From Saccopteryx bilineata (taxonomy: Eukaryota > Chordata > Mammalia > Chiroptera > Emballonuridae), in assembly GCF_036850765.1 (NCBI RefSeq), contig NC_089498.1, positions 48,473,795 to 48,537,794 of the forward strand: a stretch of 64,000 bases of DNA, in the 5' to 3' direction. Both the position numbers and the translations under genes were made by a program. Of the stretch, positions 1-11,531 are shown in pieces; the stretch's first letter is position 1; each line of letters begins with the position of its first letter. Under the pieces are notes generated by a model, which saw only the letters and a program-made list of their open reading frames with translations, had not been told where the DNA came from and ran no database searches.

Positions 1-624
1 AGGTGGAGTCCAAACTTAGGACACTTGCACTTTGCCTTCTTCTTTTTTAAGCTCCTTAGGTAACTCTAATGTGGAATTGAGATAAATGCTATAAGAAAAA
101 GGTAACACATTGCCAGGCAGTGATGGGTCAAGGAAGAAAACAACATGGACAAATACTGTATACATCCTGGCAAAGCCAGGATGCAAGAACCTGAACCGAT
201 TTAGCTAAATACAAAAGAAAGTGCATTCATTTGATCAAATCATATGAAATCATTCTTTTTGTGTATAATCGATACAAATTGTTGGTTATGGAGTCAGCCC
301 CTTACTGTGTACCTTTGTGATGCTACATGGCTCATTGTTAACCCTTTGAGTAGTGAGTTTTTTTCATGCTAGCTGACCCCTGGGAGTGAGTTGTTGTTTT
401 GTTTTTTTTTTTTCAAAAAATGAAATTAGTTCCAGTTCCAGTTTTATTAACTTAAAAATCATGTTTGTTTAACAATGTTATCTTCCAACATCTTAAACAA
501 ATACTTATGGAATGAATTAGTGAACTTAAGCTGAGCAACACTAATATAAGCACACATGTATGGATGTAAGCATCTTTTCTATGATGGTTCTTGGGTACAT
601 ACTAGCTCCCAATAGCATTACCAA
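1..624. other. Unique AT-rich DNA, nothing recognised
   Basis: I see no gene, RNA or clear repeat here. Open frames are short and lack codon structure or recognisable protein similarity. A T-rich run sits near 398-412. Confidence 0.5.
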
Positions 625-800
625 AATTTGCTGTACATTAGCATCATCTGGGAAAATCCTGATGCCCAGGTCAAATTCTATATCAATTAAGTTTCAGTGC
701 TTGAGAGTGGGCAAAACAAACAAACAAAACAAAACACACTTTGATTTTTAAAGATTCCTAAGTAATTTCAATGTGCAACAAAATTTGAGTACTATCCTAG
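625..800. mobile_element. Old hAT-Charlie (MER5-like) fragment
   Basis: The phrases around 'catcatctggg', 'ctgatgcccagg' and 'caatgtgcaac' follow the order of an ancient eutherian hAT-Charlie MITE of the MER5 type. An A/C-rich insertion (caaacaaacaaaac) near 716-737 interrupts it. The copy is very degraded and no target duplication is visible. Confidence 0.4.
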
Positions 801-1339
801 TAGGTTTTCAGTACATGGTCAAAAACTACCTGGAGGATAATCGATCGTAATAAGTAAACCTCTTTGGGTCTCTAATGCTTGGGTTTCTAAAGGAACAAGA
901 TTATGTACATACTCTAAGGAACCAGTCTTATATCTACTTGCATTTTTATTGCATTAATTTATATCTGTGAAGAGTAATTCCAAGAGTGAATGATCCTAAA
1001 CCCCTTGGGTGCGCAGTGTAAGAGTTTGTGACATAAAATCCAGCATTCTTATTAGGAGTTTCAGAAGCTAGAATTCCAAAGAGTTTGTCTTTTTTTGTGG
1101 TAAATACCATCTAATGCCAGGAGATAGACTCCAGAATGACGTAAGGAGATAGAAGTCAACCTGGAAAACAGTAACAGTTGAGAGAATACAAAAAACTCAG
1201 GAGGAAAAATTATAAATTTCTTTTAATCTCAGGAATTAAAAGTGAAACATGAGATAACACATGATCTGCACTGTCACAGACCTCAAGATAAAGCATTTAC
1301 ATAAGCAGAAAAAGATAGGAGGGGACAAACGGAGTTATT
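801..1339. other. Unique DNA, nothing recognised
   Basis: No gene or clear repeat is visible. Composition is AT-rich like the rest of the window. Confidence 0.45.
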
Positions 1340-1565
1340 ACTTGATCATATACTGTTACTCAGCAGGCATTTTACACGTTATCATGATTAATCTGCCTAT
1401 GGACTCTGGAAAGTAAATATTATTTTCTCCTTTTTTCCAGATGAAGAAATTGAGGCTCTAATAGGTTAATTTCCTAAGGTGACAGAGTCCTCAGTGGCAA
1501 AGCCAGGATGCAAATGCAGATTAATCTCTCTTCAAGATTCATATTTATTCCATTGCACAAGCCCT
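1340..1565 (-). repeat. MIR SINE (ancient)
   Basis: The plus strand reads as the reverse complement of MIR. The segments 'ccagatgaagaaattgagg', 'ggttaatttcctaaggtgac' and 'agtggcaaagccaggatgcaa' correspond to the conserved core of this tRNA-derived mammalian SINE. It is diverged and has no visible target duplication, as expected for its age. Confidence 0.7.
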
Positions 1566-3180
1566 ACGATATGGTCCTTCCCCTCCATCCTCTCTCCGGT
1601 AGTTCATCTGGGCGTACAATCTGTGTGCTCTACAGTAACAGGTGTGTCCTTAAACAGAATAGTTACTGATTCCTGATTCACAAACAGGAACCGGCAGCAT
1701 CTGTCCCTGTGGGCTGCCTAGTAGATAGTTGTGCGGAGATAGGCATGTGGGAGAGATTTGATCTCTTAACACTCGAGGACACTGGAAAGCATAGCAAAAA
1801 GCTTACACAGAATTGAATAAATTCTGAAGACTGGAAAAAATCAGACTCTGACATAAGCATCTCCCAAGACTAACAACAGTTTAGACTTCGAATGTCTCCC
1901 AGGGGCCAGAGAACATATTTATTTCCTCAGTTCCAGAAACACTTGGGACAAGTCTGCCACAAGTAGGGCTGCCTTTGGGACCGTGTCTCCTTGGATATTT
2001 TTAGATCTTCCGTCATTCATTTGTGGCTCAGGGCGGGCGGGCGGGTAAGATTTTAGAAGCCCATCATGAAGAGTGACCATGACTCACTGCTCTACTGTCC
2101 TCAGCTACTCCACCGCACCCTTGGTTTGCATCATTAGCTTTCCTCAGTCACTAGGTTTGAAGATTGCCCAGACTCTCAGCTCCCACTTCACTTTCTTCAG
2201 ATTACATCACTCGTTGGTTTATTGAGAAGACAGTATCTATTTCAATGAGGCAAGTCCCTTCTGCCATGCCGTTGCCATCAGCAGTTCGCTTGCACCCTGC
2301 AGATAGGCAGTATGGAGACCCCTTTGTTGTGTGTAGATATGATGGCAGTGGAATTACTCAAGCAGCTCCCTCACCTTAAAATCCTTTGATATTCTCTGCT
2401 GAAATGGCCTTTGTTTCCATTTTGCTCTGTAGTTATACCTGTTTTTTACACCAACTGGGAATGTTCTATGGCAGGAACAAGTGTGCCCTACTCTGATCAT
2501 AACCTTCTCTCACTTCACATCCCCAAGTCACATGTCATCACTTGAGTATAATCAAGATTTCTAGTCTTTCTGGAACTGCTTTTTCTCCCCAAACCCTACC
2601 CTCTCTTGGCTCTACTTTTTTAATATAGGTCTTACCTATGCTTCATCATTTAATCCACTTCATCTTCACTGCAGAATCTCCAACATTGCATCGCCCTTTC
2701 CCTACCTATGCACATGCAAATAGCAAACCTTGGCATCATCCAACTCTCTGCTTTTTCTACTCGTACAATCACTTACTGCAACACACATAAACCTACACAC
2801 TACTACACAAATCGGTACTGTTATAATTGTTTTTATTCTATTTAGGGTGGATATTCACCCCCACTTGACAATACTTTGAGTAATAGTTATATTATTATTA
2901 TATTATAATTCTGGCATTTGATGATATTTGTTTAAAAATCATTTCTCCTTGGCCATTTTTTTTAGGTTCTCCATTAATCTAACCATTTCTTTACAGTCAC
3001 CTTTGTTGGTTCATATTTTTCCACCTGCATTTTAAATATTACCCAAATTTTGGCCTTTGGTTCTCTTAACTCTTATTTTATTCATTATCTTATGCATCCA
3101 TAGTGTCCACGATCATTTGTGGATGACAGTTTCCAAATTTCTATTTTAAGCCTTAGTACCTTGTCTGAGTTAGTCTTATG
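1566..3180. other. Unique DNA, nothing recognised
   Basis: No gene or confident repeat is seen. A short GGGC repeat lies at about 2034-2046. The stretch 2420-2800 is C/T-rich and could be a very old interspersed repeat, but I cannot name it. The open frames here show no known domain. Confidence 0.4.
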
Positions 3181-3365
3181 CCAGACTCCCTACCTGACTT
3201 TCCTGTTTTCTCCCTTGCAAAATAAAGAAAACATCATACTCACCTCGTAGATGTTTTGGGATGTTGAGAGGATTGAAGGAAATGGCTTGTGAAGTATAGA
3301 ATGCAGCTTCTGAAACAAGAAAGTGTGTGATAAAAGGAAGCTATTATTATTGCTATTGTTTTATA
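3181..3365 (+). repeat. MIR SINE (ancient), partial
   Basis: The order 'tttcctgttttctcccttgcaaaat', then a 'catactcacctcgtagatg' block, then 'gaggattgaaggaaatggc' and 'aaaaggaagctattattattg', matches the 3' half of MIR in its standard orientation. It is strongly diverged. Confidence 0.55.
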
Positions 3366-4114
3366 GTTTACACATATGTTAAATATTTAGATTTTCCTTA
3401 ACATAGACAACAGAACCTTCAGGGTATGATGCAGAAGAACAGCAGAAATGGATGGTCAAAGGCCTCTGCCGTAGACATTGATTGGTCTCAGTAGATTTTG
3501 TATAGCTCCCAATTCTGATCCCAATTATGTAGTGTGCTGTCTAGTACGCAAGCCATTCAAACCTGCCTGTCAGACCAGTGGAAGAATCAAAAGATTATCT
3601 AGTCTTTCCTTAATTTCCAGATAAGGGTCAGCCCAAATTTAAACAATGGATAGACAGGGCATTTGAAAATGCTGGTAGTTGTACTTAGATAAAAAATGCA
3701 GGATCTAAACAATTGTGAAGCCATGTTGTCTAGCCACGATTTTCATAACCAGGCACAGGATCACAGAAGCTAAAGTGGACAATGCGCACCCTTTTTGAGG
3801 TATTAGGCAGAAGGTTTATAGAGAATCGTTTTTCATTATTTCTTGTGAGGAATTTACTGTTAAAAGCGGATAAGCAGCATCTATGACTAAAAATGACTTA
3901 CACATGAGTAAAATCTAAAGAAGCATCTGCTATGGCTCTCTTCTCCCTTCCCAGACAGAGGCCAGATGGAGCCATGGGTTCTAGCTGGAATGCAATATTG
4001 CAGAAGCCTCAGTTGGTGATCATTTCTCAAAAGGAGTAATCAAAAACAGTGAGACAAGAAAATAAAAATAAACAGAATAAAAAGTATCAGACAGAATCCA
4101 CTCTGAAGAGTTTA
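3366..4114. other. Unique DNA, nothing recognised
   Basis: No gene or clear repeat is visible. Confidence 0.4.
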
Positions 4115-4515
4115 TCATAAGAAACCAATCAGAGATGCGCGCAAGAATTTATGAGCAAGAATATTGGTATCAACATTCTTTTATAATGGCAGCAATCCAA
4201 ATGGACACAACCCAAATATAATAGGACATACACTCAATAACTTCTTGTCCAGACTTATGAGTGAATAGAAATTATAAGCAAATGTTAACATAAAAATATA
4301 TCCTTAAGAGTATTATTGCCATGAAAAAAATATGTTATGAAAATACATATATGAAACACTACGAGGGATATTGCAAACTATTAGTAATGGTTGTATTTAT
4401 AGGTGTGATTGATGGTGATATTAATATTCTTTTTTTCCTGTACTTAAAATATCTTATTTATATCATTTATTTGTATAATTTTACAATAGAAAAAAATAAT
4501 TTTTAAAAAGTGTAA
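4115..4515 (+). mobile_element. Old L1 3' end fragment
   Basis: The text around 'ataatggcagcaatccaaatgg', 'acacaacccaaat' and the following A/T-rich 3' region with a weak A-rich end resembles the 3' end of an old eutherian L1 in sense orientation. It is highly diverged and no reading frame is preserved. Confidence 0.5.
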
Positions 4516-4984
4516 AGGAAAAAAAATTCAAAAGATGAATTTCTTGGCAAAATGTCAATAGGATGAAACGATGACAGACTTTTTAAAAAGGAGAACAATT
4601 CAAAAAGACAGAGTTTAAAACAATTTCAAATTGCTAAGGTATTGGCAGCCATAAGCATGGTCAGAGAAGGGGACATGTGCTCATATTATTATAACAGGAT
4701 TCATAGGCTATATAAGGTCATAAAAGTTCTATCTAGAATTCCTAACAAAAAGTCTAGTTGCAGAATTGGAACATATACATGTAAGAGTTAAACAGCAATG
4801 CTATGTAATAACATACAACAGTACTACAAACATTTCTTTTCTGGATATGGAAGACAAGTGAGAGAGAAAAGGAAGCACACTGATAGCACAACATAAATCT
4901 GCCTGGTGCAAGTCACCCCAAATGTTCTTTTCATTTTCCTGAGTTAAAAATCCATTGGTCCAGTAAATTCACTGGGGAAGTTTA
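4516..4984. other. Unique DNA, nothing recognised
   Basis: No gene or clear repeat is visible. Confidence 0.4.

Positions 4985-4985
<1 letters not shown>

Positions 4986-5025
<40 letters not shown>
4986..5025. repeat. (TG)n microsatellite
   Basis: An uninterrupted run of about 19 TG dinucleotides, closely followed by a minisatellite. Such runs are usually length-polymorphic. Confidence 0.95.
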
Positions 5026-5027
<2 letters not shown>

Positions 5028-5063
5028 ATGCATTTGTTGGGGGTTATTTCTAAAACAGTTCTT

Positions 5064-5213
5064 TTCAAGGGTGAGGAGTAGTGGTACAATCTGTTCAAGG
5101 GTGAGGAGTAGTGGTACAATCTGTTCAAGGGTGAGGAGTAGTGGTACAATCTGTTCAAGGGTGAGGAGTAGTGGTACAATCTCTTCAAGGGTGAGGAGTA
5201 GTGGTACAATCTC
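5064..5213. repeat. Minisatellite, five tandem 30-bp units
   Basis: Five head-to-tail units begin at 5064, 5094, 5124, 5154 and 5184, each opening 'ttcaagggtgagg' and closing 'ggtacaatct'. The only differences I see are G/C changes at the last base of units four and five. The unit length is a multiple of three, so open frames run through the array on both strands. These frames are a by-product of the period and are not evidence of a gene. Confidence 0.97.
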
Positions 5214-5224
5214 AAGTTGGTATC

Positions 5225-5689
5225 ACTTCCTCCCCCAAAAGCTGATATAGTTCTATTTGTATCAGATAAAATGGACTTTAAAACTAAAATAGTATTATTA
5301 AAGAACATCATCACTACATAAAAATAAAGATTTTTAAATCACTAAGAATATAAATCAATCTTAAACATGTATGCATCTCATAAAAGAGTTTTAAAATATA
5401 TAAAGCAAAATAGATAAAATTACAGGAATAGTATTATCCACCCATCATTAGAGGTGACTTAACACATCTCCCTTAATTATTGATGTTATACACATTAATC
5501 AGCAAAGCTATAGAAGATCTAAATAATACCTATAACATTCTTAGCCTAATAGGCACATCTAGATTTCTGTATTTTATAGTTATTAAAAAATACATTTTTC
5601 TTAAACATACATAGAACACATTTAAAAATTGTTTATATACCAGGTTACAAAAAAAAAAAGCTTGTAGAAATATCTAAAAATAGATATCA
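5225..5689 (+). mobile_element. Ancient L1 ORF2 (endonuclease region), first fragment
   Basis: On the plus strand, wording such as 'cagataaaatggactttaaa', 'atgtatgcatct', 'atataaagcaaa' and 'cattagaggtgact' follows the order of the endonuclease part of an old L1 ORF2. Stops and frameshifts abound. A bat SINE interrupts it at 5690 and it resumes at 6102. Confidence 0.6.
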
Positions 5690-6101
5690 GGCCCTGGCTG
5701 GTTGGCTCAGTGGTAGAGCGTCTGCCTGGCATGCAGAGGACCCGGGTTTGATTCCTGGCCAGGGCAATTCCCAGAAGTGCCCATTTGCTTCTCCACCCCC
5801 CCTCCTTCCTCTCTGTCTCTCTCTTCCCCTCCCGCAGCCAAGGCTCCATTGGAGCAAAGATGGCCCGGGCGCTGGGGATGGCTCCTTGGCCTCTGCCCCA
5901 GGCGCTAGAGTGGCTCTGGTCGCGGCAGAGCGACGCCCTGGAAGGGCAGAGCATCGCCCCTGGTGGGCAGAGCTTTGCCCCTGGTGGGCGTGCCGGGTGG
6001 ATCCCGGTCAAGCGCATGCGGGAGTCTGTCTGACTGTCTCTCCTCGTTTCCAGCTTCAGAAAAATACAAAAATAAATAAATAAATAAATAAATAAATATC
6101 A
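5690..6101 (+). mobile_element. Bat tRNA-derived SINE, type A, full length
   Basis: The head is tRNA-like: an acceptor arm GCCCTGG pairs with CCAGGGC, an A-box-like segment lies in 'ttggctcagtggtagagcg', and a B box in 'gggtttgattcc'. A roughly 300-bp unrelated body follows (CT-rich, then 'caaagatggcccgggcgctg', then paired 'ccctggtgggc' units), ending in (AAAT)n. Imperfect flanks near 5677-5689 and 6092-6101 (A-rich plus 'atatca') are a possible target duplication. Mobilisation would have needed L1 enzymes. Confidence 0.92.
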
Positions 6102-6513
6102 TAAAGACCATGATCTTTGACCATGGTAAGTTAAAAATTCATGTAAAATATATTAATATAAAACCCCCATATATTTAGAAAATAAAATAAACTTTTATAA
6201 AATTTATGGGATAAAAATAAATCATAATAAAATGTATAAAGACTTAATATTGAATGATAATTTTAAAAGGCTGACAAAATTTGTCGAGTGTTAAAAAAAA
6301 TGGTGTTTGAAGCAAATATGTAACTATAAATAATTGTACTAGAAAAGTAAAAAAAAAAGAGTAAAAAATAATGAGTTAAGTGGATGCATTATGAAGGAAG
6401 AAAAGATAAAAGCAAAATAAATCCCCAGAAGTAGGAAGAAAGATATAATAAAATAGGATTAGGAATCAATAAAATGGAAAATAAAGATACAATAGAAAAG
6501 AACAACATAGCAA
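6102..6513 (+). mobile_element. Ancient L1 ORF2, second fragment
   Basis: A purine-rich plus-strand sequence with 'aggaatcaataaaatgg' and 'gaaaagaacaacatag' corresponds to the L1 ORF2 segment just before the conserved 'caaaagctggttcttt' site. It continues the fragment ending at 5689 and is cut by the antisense L1 beginning at 6529. Confidence 0.55.
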
Positions 6514-6528
6514 AAGCCTATCTCATTT
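6514..6528. repeat. Target-site duplication of L1 copy 3, left arm
   Basis: Reads AAGCCTATCTCATTT. The partner at 12968-12983 differs by one insertion and one substitution, in keeping with the age of the insert. Confidence 0.7.
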
Positions 6529-6739
6529 CTTTTCTTTATTGATTTTAATTTATTGTGTTTACATAGATTCTAGTGTTGCCCCAAAAGCACCCCCCTTCCC
6601 CTCAACATCTCCTTTGCCTCCCCCCCCCACAATGCCCTCCCCTCTTCCCTTCAGGTTTATCCCATCCTATCATCCCCTTTCCCTCTGTCCTCTTTTCCTC
6701 TGGTCCCTTTGATCCCTCCTCTGTCTCAATTCTGTTCCT

Positions 6740-9700
6740 CAGTTCTCATTATTCCTTGGATTCCTCAAATGAGTGAGATCATATGATATTTTTCTCTTTC
6801 TGCCTGGCTTATTTCACTCAACATAATAGTTTCCAGGTCCATCTATGTTGTTGCAAAAGGTAAGATTTCCTTCTTTTTCATGGTCCCATAGTATTCCATT
6901 GTATATATGTACCACTGCTTTTTAATCCACTTGTTCACTGACAGACACTTGGGCTGTTTCCAGATCTTCGCTATTGTGAACACTGCTGCCATAAACATGG
7001 GGGTGCATTTCTTCTTTTAAAACAGTGCTATGGTGTTCTTGGGGTATATTCCTAAAAGTGGGATAGCTCAGTCAAAAGGCAGTTTGATTTTTAATTTTTT
7101 GAGGAATCTCCATACTGTTTTCCACAGTGGCTGCACCAGTCTGCATTCCCACCAGCAGAGCAGGAGGGTTCCCTTTTCTTCACATCCTCACCAGCACTTA
7201 TTCTGTGTTGTTTTGTTGATGAGCGCCATTCTGACTGGTGTGAGGTGGTATCTTATTGTGGTTTTAATTTGCATTTCTCTAATGATTAGTGATGTTGAGC
7301 ATTTTTTCATCTGCCTATTGGCCATCTGTATGTCCTCTTTGGAGAAGTGTCTATTCATTTCTTTTGCCTATTTTTTGATTGGATTGTTTATCTTCCTGGT
7401 GTTGACAGTTATACAAGTTCTTTATAAATTTTGTCATTAACCCCTTATGAGACATATTGTCAAATATGTTCTCCCATGGTGTAGTTTGTCTTTTTATTCT
7501 GCTCTTATTGTCTTTAGCTGTGCAAAAGCTTTTTAGTTTGATATAGTTCCATTTGTTCATCCTGTCCTTTATTTCACTTGCCCATGGAGATAAATCAGCA
7601 AATATATTGCTGTGAGAGAGATCGGAGAGTTTATTGCCTATGTTTTCTTCCAAGATGCTTATGGTTTTATGGCTTAGATTTAAGTCTTTTATTCATTTTG
7701 AGTTTATTTTTGTGACTGGTGTAAGTTGGTGGTCTAGTTTCATTTTTTTGCAAGTAGCTGTCCAATTTTCCCAACACCGTTTGTTAAAGAGGCTGTCTTT
7801 ACTCCATTGGATGCTCTTACCTTCTTTGTCAAATATTGGTTGTCCATAAAGCTGTGGGTTTATTTCTGGGTTCTCTGTTCTGTTCCATTGATCTATATGC
7901 CTGTTCTTATGCCAGTACCAGGCTGTTTTGAGTACAATGGCCTTGTAGTATAACTTGATATCAGGAAGTGTGATGCCTCCCACTTTATTCTTCCTTTTCC
8001 AGATTGCTGAGGCTATTCGTGTTCTTTTTTGGTTCTATATAAATTTTTGGAATAGGTGTTCTATATCTTTGAAGTATGTCATTGGTATTTTAATTGGTAT
8101 TGCATTGAATTTATAAATTGCTTTGGGTAATATAGACATTTTCATGATGTTTATTCTTCCTATCCATGAACACAGTATATGCTTTTACTTGTTTGTATCT
8201 TCCTTGATTTCTTTTATCAATGTTTCATAATTTTCCGAGTACAAGTCTTTAATTTCCTTGGTTAAATTTACTCCTAGGTACTTTATATTTTTGGTTGCAA
8301 TAGTGAAAGGAATTGTTTTCTTAATTTTCTTTCTGACAGTTCATTGTTGGTATATAAAAATGCCTCTGATTTCTGAGTATTAATTTTATATCCTGCCACC
8401 TTGCTGAATTCATTTATCGGGTCCAGTAGTTTTTTGACTGACATATTAGGGTTTTCTATATACAGTATCATATCATCTGCAAATAATGATAGCTTTACTT
8501 CTTCTTTTCCAATTTGGATGCCATTTATTTCTTCTTGTTGTCTGATGGTTGTGGCTAGGACTTCCAGCACTATGTTGAATAAGAGTGGTGAAAGGGGGCA
8601 CCTCTGCCTTGTTCCTGATCTTAAGGGGATTACTTTTAATTTTTGCCCATTGCGTATGATGTTGGCTGTGGGTTTGTCGATAGATGGCCTTTATCATGTC
8701 GAAGTATGTTCCCTGTATTCCCACTTTGCTGAGAGTTGTGATCATAAATGTGTGCTGGATTTTATCAAATACTTTTTCTGCATCTATTGAAATCATCATG
8801 TGGTTTTTCTCCTTCCTTTGTTTATGTGACAAATCACATTGATTGATTTGTGAATATTGTACCAGCCTTGCCTCCCCAGAATAAATCCCACTTGATCATG
8901 GTGTATGATTTTTTTCCTATATTGCTAATATTTTGTTGAGGATTTTAGCATCTAAATTCATCAAGTATATTGGCCTTTAGTTTTCTTTCTTTGTGTTGTC
9001 TTTGCCTGTTTTTGGAATCACAATAATTCTTGCCTCATAAAAGAAGCTTGGAAGTCTTCCTTCCTCTTGTATTTTTTGAAATAGCTTGAGAAGGATAGGA
9101 GTTGGTTCTTTGAATATTTGGTAGAATTCACCTGTGAAGCCATCTGGCCCCAGGCTTTTGTTTTTTGGGAGTTTTTGATAACTGTTTCAATCTCATTTGT
9201 TGTAATCGGTCTGTTTAGGTTTTCTGCTCTTCCTGATTGATTTTTAAAAGATTATATGTTTCAAGAAATTTGTCCATTTTATCTAGGTTGTCTAATTTTT
9301 TGGCATACAGTTCTTCATAGTATAATCCTTTGTATTTCTTTTGTGTCAGTTGTTATTTCTCCACTCTCATTTCTAATTTTATTTATTTGAGTCCTCACTT
9401 TTTTTTTTGGTGAGTCTGGCTAAAGGTTCATTGATCTTGTTTACTTTTTCAAAGAGTCAGCTCTTGGTTTTATTGATTTTCTGTATTGTTTATTTAGCCC
9501 CTTTGTCATTTTTTTCCACTCTGATCTTTATTATTTTCTTCCTTCTACTCCTACATCTGAGCTTTACTTGCTGTTCTTTTTCTAGTTCTTTTAGATGCAG
9601 GATTAAGTTGTTTATTTGAGTTTTTTCTAGCCTCTAAAGGTATGCTTGTAATGCTATGAACTTCCCTCTCAGTACTGATTTTGCTGTGTCCCATAAATTT

Positions 9701-10510
9701 TGAGTTGTTGTATGCTTATTTTCATTTGTTTCTAGGAATTTTTTCATTTCTTCTTTGATCTCATTGTTAACCCATTTGTTATTTAATAACATGCTATTTA
9801 AGTCCCAAGTGTTTGAGTATTTTTCAGTTTTTCTGTTTTGGTTGATTTCTAGTTTCATGCTATTGTGATCACAGAAAATGCTTGATATGATTTCAATTTT
9901 CTTAAATTGTTTGAGACCACTTTTGTGCCCTTATATGTGGTCTATCCTGGAGAATATACCATGAGCACTTGAAAAGAATGTATATTCTGCTGCTTTAGGG
10001 TGAAAGGTTCTGAAGATATCCATTAAATCCAGTTGATATAGTGTGTCCTTTAAGTCTGCTGTTTCTTTGTTAATTTTATTTCTTGAGGATCTATCTAGTC
10101 ATGTTAGTGCAGTATTGAAATCCCCTACTATTATAGTATTGCTGTTGATCTCGCCCTTTATATCTATCAAAGTCTTCTTTATATATTTAGGTGCTCCTAT
10201 ATTAGGCGTGTAGATATTTATAATGGTTATATTTATGTAGTGACCTTCTATATCTCTTATTATAGCCTTTGTTTTAAAGTTCATTTTGTCTGATATAAGT
10301 ATTGCTACCCCAGCTTTTTTTTCATTTCCATTTTTATGAAACATTTTTTTCATTTTTTTATCTTCAGTCTATGTGTATCTTTTGTTTTAAGGTGTGTCTC
10401 TTGTAGACAGCATATGTATGGGTACTGTTTTCTTATCCACACAGCTACCCTATGTCTTTTGATTAGATCATTAAACCATTTACATTTAAGGCTATTACTG
10501 ATATGTAGTT
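6740..10510 (-). pseudogene. L1 copy 3 ORF2 remnant
   Basis: Minus-strand fragments in different frames carry L1 ORF2 protein landmarks in order: the endonuclease piece ending 'GDFNTALT' (10353-10099), the '[20 protein letters not shown]' region (9858-9634), the '[12 protein letters not shown]' and '[12 protein letters not shown]' reverse-transcriptase motifs (8832-8283), and the '[14 protein letters not shown]' region (7983-7693). The protein would supply target-primed reverse transcription. Multiple frameshifts and stops make it nonfunctional. The FADD active-site motif is still legible near 8490. Confidence 0.92.
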
Positions 10511-10527
10511 TCTGGCCATTTTATTCT

Positions 10528-11531
10528 TTAAAGCTGTATTCCTCTTTTGCTATATTCTTTTCCCCCTTTGATCTGTTTACAACAAGCCTCTTCACATTTC
10601 TTGCAGCATTGGTTTGGTTGTAATAAATTTTTTGAGTTTTTTTTTTTTTGGGGGGGGAAGCTTTTTATTTCTCCTTCAATTTTAAACAATAGCCTTGCTG
10701 GATAAAGTAGTCTTGGTTCTAGGCTCTTGTTCTGCATTATTTTGAATATTTCTTGCCATTCCCTTCTGGCTTCAAGCGTTTCTGTTGAGAAGTCAAATGT
10801 CATCCTTATGGTGGATCCTTTGTAGGTGATAGCCTTTTTTTCTCTAGCCTTTTAATATTTTCTCTTTATCTCTTAGCTTTGGTATTTTAATTATGATGTG
10901 TCTTGGTGTAGTTTTCTTTTGGTTTCTCTTTAATGGAGTTTTCTGTGCTTCTTGAACTTGTGTGACTTTTTCCTGCATTAATTTAGGGAAGTTTTCAGCT
11001 ATGATTTGATTGAATAAAGTTTCTATTCCTTGTTTCTCTTCTTCTTCAGGAACCCCTACGATGTGAATGTTATTTCTCTTCATGTTGTCTTAGAGTTCTC
11101 TTAGAGTTTCCTCAGACTTTTTGAGTCTCTTTTCTTTTTGCTGCTCTGCTTTTGTGCCTTCGTTTATCTTGTCCTCTAACTCGCTGGTTCAATCCTCAGC
11201 TTCATCCACTATTCCATTGTGTTCTTCATTTCTGATATTGTATTTGTCATTTCCATTGTGTTCAATTCCTTCCATTGTGTTCTTCATTTCTGATATTGTA
11301 TTTGTCATTTCTGACTGATTCTTTTTTATTATTTCAATGTCCTTTTTTGTATTTGTTATCTCTTTATTTAGGTGTTTGTTATGTCCACCTGTTGTTATAA
11401 GATCTTTGAACATCCTAACAATCATTATTTTAAACTCTGCATCTGGTAATTTGGTTATATCTGACTCATTCAAATTCTTTTTTGGGGGATTTCTCTTGAT
11501 TTATTTGGGTTGCATTTTTCTGCCTTCCCAT
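10528..11531 (-). pseudogene. L1 copy 3 ORF1 remnant
   Basis: The start codon at 11531-11529 opens MGRQKNATQ, a typical L1 ORF1 beginning, but the frame meets a stop after about 21 codons. Later fragments (11473-11189 coiled coil; 11083-10844 with 'RHIIIKI'; 10803-10528 with 'SAETLEARREW'-like text) match the RNA-binding ORF1p chaperone in order. A 58-bp-period duplication in the coiled-coil coding part (11212-11310) breaks the frame. Nonfunctional. Confidence 0.9.
11212..11310. repeat. 58-bp-period duplication inside ORF1 coiled coil
   Basis: The ~41-base text opening 'ttccattgtgttcttcattt' starts at 11212 and again at 11270. The period is not a multiple of three, so the duplication shifts the ORF1 frame. 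Confidence 0.9.

Noticed and set aside
5064..5213. CRISPR-like array
   Set aside because: Units are contiguous with no spacers, and this is mammalian DNA.
4982..5314. A possible repeat protein with YHYSSPL units
   Set aside because: The frame exists only because the minisatellite period is 30 bases; the strand-opposite frame is equally open, and there is no start context or homology.
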